From: Cristatella mucedo
Taxonomy: Eukaryota > Bryozoa > Phylactolaemata > Cristatellidae
Reading direction: 5' to 3'
Length of the DNA: 62,000 nucleotides
Assembly (NCBI GenBank): GCA_009760855.2
Contig: WPIO01000004.1
Coordinates: 8,102,501-8,164,500, forward strand
Shown one piece after another: positions 1 to 15,900 of the stretch (within the stretch, counting starts at the first letter, position 1; the number at the start of each line of letters is the position of its first letter). A program made the position numbers and the translations under genes. Below the pieces are notes generated by a model. It made no database searches. It saw only the letters and a list, made by a program, of their open reading frames with translations, and had not been told where the DNA came from.

Positions 1-500
1 TCGCTCGTGCGGTACGTTATAACGACCGCGTACCAGAAAATCACTCAAAACTTGAGTGCTATGCCGCCGATTTCCGGTTGGTTTCCGCTCAATAAGAGTG
101 GATCGTGGTAATTCTTCGTACTCATAAATGCGCGGCCGGCGCCGGAGGAAGCTTCAGCCACCGTGCTGTCTGTCCAGTGCTGGAACGCTAACCTGCTGCG
201 TCGGAGGTCACGAGAGCCACTTCCGGGTTCAACAGAAATGTTTTTTCTCCAGAGTTAAAATAGCAGCTTTACTCCTACACAGAATTAGGTAAGGAGCTGC
301 CCTTGGAGATCAGCTTTTTCGGCATGCTTCTTAAGCAGGCGTAAAAGAGCAATAGTGCCAACGACGATGACGTCACTTGTATTTTCACCCGATCGCCAGA
401 AAAACATGCAGCGCTTACTTCAGCGAACAGTCTCCTATCCCACGACGCGATGGCATACGAAAGAACTGCTGGACGCATTTAATCGGAGAAACGACGAGCT
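1..500. other. Unassigned sequence at the left edge
   Basis: No supported gene. Open frames at 275-478 and 377-580 are short, overlap on opposite strands and resemble nothing I know. The right part runs into a SINE. Confidence 0.4.
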
Positions 501-504
501 GGTT

Positions 505-640
505 TGGTCCAGCGGTTAAGGTGCTCGGCCCGACCAATGCCTGGCTGAGGTCGTGGGCTCGAGCCCCGAGGCAGATGTGAAGCGCCTGAATAGAGTTTAA
601 GTTCTCTTGGGGCGCTATATAAATGAATTATATTTATTCA
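505..640 (+). mobile_element. SINE-S2 (tRNA-like head, LINE-A-type tail)
   Basis: An A-box-like segment (CCAGCGGTTAAGGTGCTCGG) and a B-box-like segment (GTCGTGGGCTCGAGCC) are followed by the hairpin tail AAGCGCCTGAATAGAGTTTAAGTTCTCTTGGGGCGCTATATAAATG, described here in parts because of length, and then an AT-rich end. Confidence 0.75.
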
Positions 641-654
641 TTAATTTTATAATC

Positions 655-815
655 TTCTCTTTCTCATCAATTCACTGATTGACTCACTCCCAACTTGCGT
701 CACAACTTCCCCTGACTTGATCACATTAAAAAGAACTTGAAAACACATCTATTTAGGACAGCATTTGTGAAGCAAGTTCTCTTGGGGCACAACACAAATG
801 AAATATATAAATATA
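655..815 (+). mobile_element. LINE-A 3' fragment
   Basis: The sequence matches the end of the LINE-A reading frame seen at 21070-21170 and 49540-49620 (CCCCTGACTTGA, AAAGAACTTGAAAACACA, CTATTTAGGACAGCATTT). It ends in a degraded GTTCTCTTGGGGC tail. Confidence 0.7.
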
Positions 816-879
816 AATGAAGGGCGAGAGGAGGAGCGAATACATATGCTTGCGTGATCTACAATGCACTCGTGCTACA

Positions 880-1340
880 ATGACTGAAGCGGTTGATGCA
901 TCTGCAACATTTGGAGCCAGCGAGAGCGGACGCCTGCGTGCGTACTACACGCAGGCGTCGCGCTGTCTTGCATTTGCATCTATTTTCTGCAGCAACTTCT
1001 GCGTGCTGACAACATCGCTATTACGATGCTACGGCCACTCGTCGACAGCGTGCGCCCGGCCAGTGCGCCGTCTGAGAGCTCTTTCTTGCGGTCGCCGTTT
1101 TTTGCGCCACCGGCGCCGCCGACGACGCACGGCTCAGCACGTCCAGGAGGCAAGGCAAGCGAACCAATCAACGCGGCTGAAGCCGATGAGCGACGAGTAG
1201 GGGTAACGCTTCGATAGATGCAGGCGACGGCGAGTCACGTAAAGTAGCTCGTCTCGCGGTCTGTGCGACACGGCAATCGTCGGCCGCAATGGCGGCTAGG
1301 GCAGTGAAATTAACCGCAGACAGAAGAGCTCCTGCACATT
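880..1340. other. CpG-rich patch without a supported gene
   Basis: CG dinucleotides are much denser here than in the flanking sequence. Overlapping Arg-rich or Ala-rich frames occur on both strands (for example 817-1200), which is typical of GC-rich non-coding DNA. It could hold a promoter or first exon of a gene outside the window, but nothing proves that. Confidence 0.35.
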
Positions 1341-1433
1341 GACCCTAGTGAAAAGAAGACAGATTCAAGCGCTAATGAGACAATGCGTCGCAGGTGCGAG
1401 GCGATTTTCATTCCAAAAACAGACAGAGATTCA

Positions 1434-1442
<9 letters not shown>

Positions 1443-1482
<40 letters not shown>
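1443..1482. repeat. (GA)n microsatellite
   Basis: About 20 uninterrupted GA units. Arg-Glu open frames across it are artefacts. Confidence 0.95.
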
Positions 1483-1484
<2 letters not shown>

Positions 1485-2095
1485 TAAGCTTTTCGTGGAA
1501 TCGCAAAGCAAGCAAGCGTAAGAACACGTGCATATCCCGTAGGCTTGCAAAAAGAAAACCAACACTACGAGACACAAGTACGCCAGCCTGCAGTCTCTAG
1601 CCTCTATCAGTTTTGTGGAATTGACTGACCAAGCCTTTCACAGACCTGTTCTGACGAGCCACCCGCGAAGTCCTATCAACACGTAACTATACACGACAAA
1701 CCAGAGAAGCGTTGATTGGCAGTTACTCGAAATCAAAGCCTGCGCTTTGTTTGCATGCAGAGCTGTGTCTTTGGGCGTGCGGCTTCCATGTCCGGTTAGA
1801 ACTAGGCCGCAAACACAGCACTCGTAACAGCGCTCGTCTCAGCCGACATGCGACAAAAACCGGTGTGGCCTGAACCTTGTAGCGCGGCGAGTTACTTGTA
1901 GGCGGCGCTACACCGATGCACGCAGGTATGCTGACGGTTGCAAAAACCATAGCAACGACGACGAGCGCTCACACCTTAGCATGTCACGTCCGTATCCATA
2001 ATACAGACCAACCTATTAAACAGCAGCCGACGGTCACGGTCGTTTAACAGCTGCCACGGCCGCTCAGCGAGGTTTGAGCCGACCGAGCCTTCCAG
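1485..2095. other. Unassigned intergenic sequence
   Basis: No gene, RNA or recognised repeat seen between the (GA)n tract and the next LINE-A tails. Confidence 0.4.
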
Positions 2096-2104
2096 CCTTT
2101 GATC

Positions 2105-2435
2105 AGCGAATGTAAAGTGCCTAGAAAGAGAATGAGTTCTCTATGGCCGCTATATTAAATGTATTATTATTATTGTTACCACGGGTCGACGAGCCGACTG
2201 CCACTCGCCGCTACGGCTAGCATTAGCTACGCAAGGCGCTCATGTACCAGTAACCACATTTGCATGCTGACCCTGTGCATGTCACCCCTAACCGTGTTAT
2301 TCATTTTGTTTTTTTATCAAACATTATTTTACTCACCGTTCAATAGCATTTCCCTTTGCAGCAAATGTAAAGTGCCTAGAGAGAGATTAAGTTCTCTCAG
2401 GGCTCTTTATCAAGTGCATTGTTATTATTATGTAC
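2105..2435 (+). mobile_element. Two LINE-A 3' ends in a row
   Basis: A first tail at about 2110-2175 (AATGTAAAGTGCCTAGAAAG ... TTATTATTATTG) is followed by a longer 3' end at about 2250-2432. The second contains CATTTGCATGCTGACCCTG, ATGTCACCCCTAACC and a second AAATGTAAAGTGCCTAGAGAG hairpin tail ending in (TTA)n. Confidence 0.8.
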
Positions 2436-2734
2436 GTTGATGACGTCGCTTATCGCTCTGCAAAAAATAGCCATGATGATGCAATTGTTACTTTTCATTT
2501 TTTTACTCAAGCTAATCGCTATTGGCCAGGGCGAGGTATACGCACCTGGATCCTGCCAGCACATTTATCTTGCTGATAGTAAAACCTGTAACTATGCGAT
2601 ACATTGAACACTGGATGGTTTCTGCTGAGCACTCACTTTAATACGAAACCTTGGGAGCACTAAAAGCAACGAAATACAGCAGCTCCTCCACCTCGACTAT
2701 CTGGATAGTCTGGATGTAGTTATTCGCGGCCGGG

Positions 2735-3860
2735 TATTCTATTGTGCCAGCATATCTCCAGTAGAATCTGCACGAAACCTAGGTCTCCTGTTCTAAAGTG
2801 ACCTTACACTAGACGACCGCATCAGCTTCGCCGTCGACTCTGCGCAATTTCAGTTCCGCAATACTGCAAAGAATTCATTCGGGCCTGCTTAGATAGGGCT
2901 ACCACATCCAAGTTGGTTCATGCATTTGTGACATTCCGTCTCGACTTCTGTAATTCACTGCTTTCGCGTTGCGGCTTGGACGCTGACCGGTACGCAGCTG
3001 TCGTTCTCTAACCTACCTCTGATTAGCTATTGCACGTAGCAGCTTAGGTACAAGCCGGCACGTAGGCGCTGTCCATCAACCCGCCGATGATGAGCTGTCG
3101 CTGATAAGCACTAAGGCTGGACGGGTGGACCGCGAATGTGCTCATCCAAACGTAGAGAGTAGACGAGTTGGGACGCGCGGACGGGGGAGTGGCCGTGTGC
3201 TGTTGCGCTGTGAGTTCAAGCCAAATACTCGTTGGCGGAAGCTCGCTCGGTGTTTCCGTGTCGTCGCTTGGTGCCGCCAGAGCGTCAAATTAAACGCATC
3301 TACCGGCCAATGCAAGCAGGCGCTTACGGTCGGTGCATAACTCTGCAGCAAAGCTTACCTGTCCCGAGCGTCGCAGGTGTCACATCATACCACTTCTCGT
3401 CGACCGTCACTGATTCTCAATCGAGCAGCGCATTGAATTCAAGATTTTGTCGCTCTCTTTCAGGTCCTTTCATTCTCTGGCTCCAGCCCACATATCAAAT
3501 CTACTACCAGCCAGACGAGGCGTCGTACCGCCTCTCTTCTGACTCAAATCGCTTAGCTACGCACATGCCTCGAACGAACCATGAAATCTTTAGGAGACCG
3601 TGCCTTTAGTTCGTATGCTCCGAAAGCTAGGAACTCACTCCCGACTGACGCTACGACATTTAAAGAAGCTAAAACGCGTTTGTTTCTCACAGAGTTTGCC
3701 TTGTCCTTGCGACTTGTCCTTTGTTGTGTGCTCCACTGACCGTGCGACTTGGCTTCCTTTGAAGCATATGTACAGTGCCCCCCGACAGAGCTTGATTTCT
3801 CTAAGGACGCTATTTAAATGCATTATTATTACTATTATTATTGTTATTATTATTGTGCGT
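2735..3860 (+). mobile_element. LINE-A open-reading-frame remnant, interrupted
   Basis: Decayed matches to the C-terminal LINE-A coding region run from about 2735 (CCAGCATATCTCCAGTAGAATC) to about 2970 and resume at about 3331 (CTCTGCAGCAAAGCTTACCTG) through 3650. The 3' tail with (ATT)n lies at 3765-3855. The intervening 360 bases are foreign and CpG-rich. Many frame breaks make this copy dead. Confidence 0.75.
2970..3330. repeat. CpG-rich insertion inside LINE-A
   Basis: About 360 bases replace about 45 bases of the LINE-A consensus, judged against copies at 20740 and 49200. The insert is rich in CG and holds short unrecognised frames on both strands (3125-3340 plus, 3142-3351 minus). No terminal inverted repeat was seen. 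Confidence 0.45.
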
Positions 3861-3904
3861 GCTAACACTGAATGCTACCACTAACCATATTATGCATGTT
3901 GGCA

Positions 3905-4012
3905 CTGTACATGTTATAAGTCATCATATTACCATGCAAAATTTAACGCATATTTAAAGTACCTAGAAAGAGATTTAGTTTTCTGAGGGCGCCACATTGT
4001 ATTATTATTATT
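3905..4012 (+). mobile_element. LINE-A/SINE-S2 type tail
   Basis: AAAGTACCTAGAAAGAGATT and TTTTCTGAGGGCGCC are followed by (ATT)n; this is an isolated hairpin tail. Confidence 0.65.
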
Positions 4013-4505
4013 TTTTACTTGAGCACTTGGTGTAATAATCCTGCACCTGCCATATTTGAGACGAGAAAATGGCCAGTATAAAGCTGCTGTCTTCATGACG
4101 GACCTGATAAAGCCAGTTGAAAATGAGGAGTTATGTAGCATGCTTTAGCCAGCTAAGAAATGTAGGGTGTAAGTAGGCATATGACGGGAAAATGGAGTTT
4201 CGATTTGCCGCGAAGTGCAGCTCTCTGCAATTGAGCCAGCATGGGCCGTACAGGGTGATGCATATCATAATCCTAATATCTAAACAAACCGAACATATCT
4301 AAACAATTTTTTTTATATCTGCTGTAATCTTTTATAGAAATATGGTGCGTAGCCATACGTATGACCGCACACACTTCATACCCGAGGTAGGCAGGGGGCG
4401 TGTCGGACTACCTCCATCAACAAAGAGCGACCAGTGGCAGTCGTTGCCACCGGCAACGTCGTCCGTTCCGTAGGCGGGATACCCGGAAGGCTGGACGGAG
4501 CAACT

Positions 4506-9098
<4,593 letters not shown>

Positions 9099-9248
9099 CA
9101 CCCACCGGGGACCGAGTTTAAATGGTATGAAGCTGAGCTAGCTTAAGCGTGTCCTAACAAACATTACGATGGAGACACAGTTACCTAGGATGTGCATGGA
9201 ACTTTGACGAGCTAGAAACACAACCAGCTGATCAAAACCCGACTCGAC

Positions 9249-9278
9249 CTGACAGTTTGCATATTGGCGAACTGTCAG
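9249..9278. other. 12-bp hairpin in the presumed 3' UTR
   Basis: CTGACAGTTTGC and GCGAACTGTCAG pair over 12 positions with one G-U, around a six-base loop (ATATTG). Flanking bases extend the pairing imperfectly (CCCGACTCGAC against CTTGAACTCGG). Confidence 0.6.
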
Positions 9279-9676
9279 CTTGAACTCGGCTTGGGCATTC
9301 AACTGCACTGACCGGCACTGGAGGCATACAAAGTAACGATGAACATCTACACCTCGGGTGCTAATTCTTCAGCCAAGTCTGCAGAATCAACCTAGCTGAC
9401 ATTGTGCCGACTCTAACCTGACTCGTCCTTCGTACACAAACGCTAGAAAAAGCCATTGCAAGCAGCTGATCTAAGTTGTACTCGATCGCGGCAGGTCGCG
9501 TCCGTGAGGCTCAGGAGGCATACGAAGAGCGTATGAACCTCTAAACCGGGAGTGTGCTGCATCCACAGCACTTTCGTAGAATTCGATCTATGCTGGTGCT
9601 GTCCTAACTTTCTCTCTGTCTGTACCTCGCACACAATCGCTGGATGAAGAATGCAGAGTAGGATTATTACTCCGAT

Positions 9677-9682
9677 AATAAA
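9677..9682 (+). terminator. Candidate poly(A) signal AATAAA for the ANKRD53-like gene
   Basis: AATAAA lies about 580 bases after the last stop codon of the plus-strand ankyrin gene, before the convergent DDX24 gene. It is the first canonical hexamer I noticed downstream. The cleavage site is not visible. Confidence 0.4.
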
Positions 9683-10199
9683 ACTCGACTAAAAAAATAG
9701 GCTAATAGCCAAGTATGACCAGTGCACAATATGTATTTGGCAAGAACACATACAAATAGTGCAGTGTTACAATAGATTCGTTCCACGAGAACTTCCGGCT
9801 ACTCAAATGTTTCTATCTGGTACTGGTGGCAATGCTGTAATTTTAGGCTCACGTGCCTTCATGTTTGCCCGGCGGTATACTTCGTGATGCAGTGCCCTCC
9901 ATAACGATTGCCCTCTGTCATCGGCACATCGAGCAATAAGATTGGAAGATATTACCAATTTACAATTAGCTGGACACAAGCAACAAATTATTTGTTGCTC
10001 CATAGACGAGCGACAGTCAGCAGTAACACTGCACACCACGCTGCAACGCAGACACTGCAGTGTCACAAAGTAGCCCCAGTCACACTGCAAGGCTGACCGG
10101 GTGTGCACTGTCGAAGCACACCAACCCGGAAAGTGGCTGCTGCTAATCTAGCAGCAAACACGGTGAGGGTGGTGGGTGGATTGAGTAGATCGAGTTCGG

Positions 10200-10734
10200 T
10201 CAATCTGCCATCTTCTTTTTCGAACTCCTGCTTTTCACCATGGACAGTGCACTCTTTTTGCCGACACCTGAAACCGATTTGAATTTCAAGTACATGCTGT
10301 TCACACAACATGCAAGACAGCCTCATTGTTGCTAGTCCTTCCAGGCACCACCTGGCGGATAATGCATGCAAACACCGGCAAACACTTAGCAAATAGTCGA
10401 CGTGGCAGCCACAGCCCAGCTACAGGAGGCACTGCCAGCAACCGGACAGACCGGACCCCCAGCCCCTCCCCCCACCACCAAGCAGAGAAGCTGTGCTGGC
10501 CACCGCACCACGGCAGATATGCTAGGTGCACGCTTCGGATGCTTTCAGAATGCAGTGGTCAACAGACCGTTGCTGTCAGCCGAGTAATACTCTTGAGCTT
10601 GCCTTAGGTCAACTACGACTACCTTGGCATATAGTTAGTGCAACGGCGAATGGTCATACATTAGGCACAGAAAATATCTGGATGCAAAATGAAGCTCAGT
10701 GCATGATCACGCAGAGAGCAAGCTCGAGCACACA

Positions 10735-10765
<31 letters not shown>

Positions 10766-12908
10766 AACTCGCACACACACACACACTCGCACAGGCAAAT
10801 GACTATGTATTTAGGAATGCACTCACTGGGTGTTTGCATTTGACCCGACGATGGCAAACTGCCCTGCTGTACCCACAACGTCTGCTGAAAGAGGGAATTT
10901 GAAGTGACAGAGCAAGCAGAGGACAACAGCCGGAATCAAATATACATTGGTTGACCAAGGATGTGTCAATAGAAGGTGCTGGATAATTGAACCAGAGCTG
11001 ATAATGCCTGGGCATAAAGTGGCTATGGTTCTGTGCAAAAATTGCTCGGATAGACACGCCGTGGTAGTATCCCTAGATCTTAGCACAGGCATGTGGTGCT
11101 CACACATCGCGAACCGTATCGTGGCTTCGAGCCCAGCAGTAAGCGATCGCTAATTGCCAGCTGGATGATAAACGCTGCTGCTTTTCTGTCGCTATAGTCG
11201 GGTACATGTGGCTGTTAAATCAACTGACCCTCACATTTTTCCTATCATGGGTGACTTGCTCATACCGGTACAGCAATGCAGCTAGCAGCAGTCTTGCAAC
11301 GAGTAGGCCTCGAAGGTAAGCAAGCAAATTACCGAGGTCTGCAGCTGAACCAGCAGCCACAGAGATTCTGCAGAGCAATAGCAAAGAGGTATGTTTATAA
11401 CCACCAAACACTAACTTCATTAAGAACCAGCTATACAAATGTGACAGGTATGTCTAGCAACCGTGCTAGATGATGTGGCACTATCTAAACCCAGCCAAGT
11501 CAACCCAGCTGGCAGACCTGCCCGGCCCTGCCCGATCTTAGGCCAGGAATATGATGTTTGCACTTCACGAACCAGGTCATGAGTTCGAGTCCTGTAGCAG
11601 ACAATCCTTAATAATAATAATAATAGTAAAGTAATATATATATATATATTAATAGTAATAAGACATTGTATCTTGCCCCACTTGATCTCTTTCGAGGCAC
11701 TTTGCATGTGCGGAAAGGGGACTTCGTCAATATGATTAGTGATAAAATGCAGTGCCAGCACTCATAAGCACACAAAAGACCACAAGGACTAAGTAAATAC
11801 TGTAAGACACACAGGTACGTTTTAGCTTTTTTCTGAATGTCGTCAGGTCAGGGGGTGTGCTGTGACGTCATTCGGGAGGGAGTTCCAGACTTTGGGAGCA
11901 TACGAACTAAAGGCACGATATAATTGGATTTGAGGTTGGTTTGAGGCATAGCTAACCGACCTAAAGTAAGAAAACCGGGTGGCACTATGCCTGGCCTGCC
12001 TGGGAAGCAGTTTTGATAGATAGGCTGAAGCAAGAGAATAAAGAGACCTAAGAGCAAGTGAAGAAACCGGCGATACGATTCTTGATGGGAAGCCAGTCCA
12101 GGTCGGTGAGAAGTGGTGTAATGCGGCAATTGGGACGTTCACGACAGCCGAGCTATTGAGTTTTGGACCAACAGTGGGTGACTTATTGCACAGGCCGGAA
12201 GACCTGCGAGTAGTGAGTTACAGAAGTCAAAACTGATCTCAAAAATGCATGGACCGACTTTGATTGATATTCCTGTGTAGGCAGGCCAGAATTCTTGCAA
12301 TGCTACATAGCTGAAAGTAGGCACAGACCTGACTAAGGAGTTGATGTGGACGTCTACAGAAAGATCACTTTGGAACAGAACACCCTGATTTCGTGCATGT
12401 GCTATAGGAGATATGCTGGCCGAGCCCATTTTGAGGGTTATTTTTTTCTAATTTCTCAATAACACTTGGTTTGACCATAAGTAGTAAGTTAATTGTGTCG
12501 TCATTTCATTCAAGAAATTCTGTTGCCATCTCACCCCAAATGGAAGAAGACGATAACTTCTCCGGCTCTTCTGCTGCTATACAAAAGAGGCTGATCTCAG
12601 CTAAAAAAATGTTTACTGTGCCCGATTTAAATTAGTAGGGTGCGGCAGCACAAGCCATTATCAGCACAATTGTGCTGAAAACCATATGGTCACTAAAAAT
12701 TAAAATGCTGTTTAGGTTTTGCCGAATCTGAGACCAAATCTGAGACTGCCAGCTGAACTACAACAGCACAGGAGGACTAGAAAAGGGGCAGCTGAGAGCC
12801 GACTAGATGTAGCCGATACATGCAACTGAATTGGCGCTCAACGGAAACAGTATCAGATGGCAAGTCAATCCATGCAGCCAAGTGTGAACAAGTTTTAGCT
12901 TGAACTGC

Positions 12909-12969
<61 letters not shown>

Positions 12970-15900
12970 ATTTTGCGAGCGGCAAGCTGTCCAAAAGCCA
13001 GAAACCCTATCCATTCTACTTGTGCAGCTGGCGGCTGAAAGATGTCAGTCATCTGAAGCGGGCCTGGTCCCTTCGCGACCGCCTTGGGTAGGAGGAGACG
13101 ATTGAGACGGCTATTTTCCTACTCGTGTTGGGTTCGCTGTGCACGCAAATTTTGAACGGTAACCGTCTCGAAGCAAGTTACAGCAGTCGCACTCTCCACA
13201 GTGGCTGTAACCGGGTCAGGAGGAGCGACCACTTCTTACCTCAAGTCGTCAGTCCAGACCATCAGCAAGTCTCCTTTTGATCCGTCGATATGACTAGGCT
13301 GTTGCTTATATATCGGCTTACACATCCAGCACCCTTTTACTAGTGTGCTATATTCAATGGAGCTTTGAACAACAACCTTATTAATATGTCATTAGAATCA
13401 GGTCATGTCTCAGCACCTTTCAAAAAAGCTGTAGTCAGGCCACTTCTCAAGAAAGCGACACTAAACCAACAAAACTAGAGCAAATACCGCTCAGTCTCCC
13501 TTCTACCATTCCTATCAAAGACACTGGAACGGGTCGTGGCGGACCAGTTGAACTCATATATCACAACTTCAAACCTTGCTAGTAATTTCCAGTCTGCCTT
13601 TAGAGCTAATCACTCCACAGAGCCATCATTGCTTAGGGTGTACAACGACCTACTTAAGAATGCAGACATGGGTAGAGTGTCTCTGCTTGTTTTGCTCGAC
13701 CTTTCGGCAGCTTTTGATACTATCGGTCACAAAGTTCTTCTAGAACGCCTCTCATCTCGCCTGGGCATCACTGGCACTGTTCTGCAATGGTTCAGGTCCT
13801 ATCTCAGTGGGAGATTCCAGAGTATTGACATGAATGGGAAAAGATTATCCGAGGTACCTCTAAAATATGGGGTACCTCAGGGCTCCGTGCTAGGTCCGGT
13901 TCTTTTCACGGTTTATACTCTCCCTCTTGCTGATGTGATTGCCAAGCACAATCTAGGCTTTCAATTCTATGCGGATTACACTCAGTTGTACCTTTGTACA
14001 GAGCAAAGCTCTTACGCTGACCCACAAGGCCGGCCACGGCTTGGCTCATTCGTACCTAGCTGAACTGCTGTATCAGTTTCAGCCTGTTTGCGCCCTCAGG
14101 TCCCGTGTGGACAATAAATTAGCTGTCCCATTCCTCCGCTTAAAGACAGTTGGCGACAGAAGCTTTAGCTCTGCAGGTCCTAGACTGTGGAACTCGCTTC
14201 CACGACTCTTACGCAACGACAACTACTCTCCTTCTGCCGACTATGGCACATCCTTTTCAGCGGTCTTGAGCTGCTACTTCTATGCTACTCACTACCTCAA
14301 CTGCTATCCTGACTCTACTATGCTTCCTACTTTCTCTTTGTTGCATGAGACGAAGTCTGTTGGGTACCGAATGCATACCGAAAACTGCTTAGGCTGTGAG
14401 TGCGCTATACAAAACTCTCCCGCATAACACCGACATGGTCTTTATGACTTTGGAGTTACAGACGGAGATATATTACATTACATACGAACTAAATGCACGG
14501 TCTCCAAGGATTGGAGGTATGTACAAGGTATTGATAAACTGTTGGATTCCGAAAAGCGGGTGGTACGATGCTTGGCCTGATCGGGGAGTAGATCTGAGAG
14601 ATAGGCTGGAGCCAAAGAATGAAGTGACCTAAAAGTGAGCGACAAAACCTTGAAGTCAATCTGTTGCTTGACTGGTAGCCAGTGCAGGTCGGTGAGAAGT
14701 GGTATGATGTGGCAACTGCGACATCACGACAGACAAGCCTAGCTGCAGAGTTTTGCACCAGCTGTAATCGCCTGGTTGCACATGCCGGTAGGCCAGTAGG
14801 CAGTGAGTTGCAGAATTCGAGACAGGATGTCACGAATGCATGGACCAACTTAGACGTGGTATCCTTATCTAAACAAGCCCGAACTTTAGCAATATTATGT
14901 AGCTGAAAGTAGGCAGACTTGACTGTGGAGCTGATGTGGTCGTCTAACGTGAGGTCACTTTGGAACATGACACCTAGATTTCGAGCTGATTCAACAGGAG
15001 ATATGCTGGCAGAGCCAATTTTGAGCGTCAGCCATCCAAATTTCTGAATCACACTGGATTTTCCCATAACTAGTAAGTTAGTTTTATCATCGTTTAGTTT
15101 ACGAAAATTTGCTGCCATTCACGTGCGGATGTCATCAATACATGCAGCAAGTGAGTTGAGAGCATTCGAGGTGCTCGAAGGCTGGGAGGGATCAAAACAA
15201 ATGTAATGTAATGTATCTCCGTCTGTAACTCCACAAAGTCATAAAGACCATGTCGGTGTTACGCAGGAGAGATACATATGCTCTCAAAGCCTGGAACTCC
15301 CTCCGACCTGCGTCAGAATATCCCCTGACTTAACCACATTTAAAAAGAACTTAAAACACCTATTTAGGACAGCATTTAGTGGGTCCCTGTGATTCGTGCT
15401 TAATGTGCTTATGCGTGCTGACACTGTGCATGCTGCCACTAACCACATTTGCATGCTGACCCTGTGCATGTCACCGCTAACCATGTTATTCCTTTTGTTT
15501 GTTTATCAAGCGTGATATTACTCACCATTCAATTGCATTTCCCTTTGCAGCAAATGTAAAGCGCCTAGAAAGAGATTGAGTTCTCGGAGGGCACTTTATG
15601 AAGTGCATTATTATTATTATTATTATAAGCCACGTTGCTTAACTGCACTCAAATGTAAACCAACGTTCTACATAAACGCATGCACACACGGTGAGGCAGT
15701 GCAAAGGCGCACCGAAACGAGCACAAACAGAACAGCTCTTCATTAAATAAAGTTTGCCAGAATTAATTAACAAATAAAGACACTCACCTCTTTGCTGTGA
15801 TACTGGCAAAACAAGCTTGCCTGACTGTGTCGGATACTTGCCACAAAACTTATCTACATTCACAGGCACTCGTAACATATTTGTAAGACTCTGTTTCATG

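Larger units (their letters stand above)
9100..10195. other. Convergent intergenic region between ankyrin gene and DDX24
   Basis: No additional gene is seen. It includes the candidate AATAAA at 9677 and a strong hairpin at 9249-9278. Several weak overlapping frames (9443-9634, 9803-10108) have no recognisable product. Confidence 0.45.

Noticed and set aside
817-1217. Arg-rich protein-coding gene
   Set aside because: Overlapping frames exist on both strands in CpG-rich DNA, with no domain and no splice partners.
13536-14063. Functional host reverse transcriptase
   Set aside because: It is a LINE-A fragment with a mutated YADD box and a broken 5' side.
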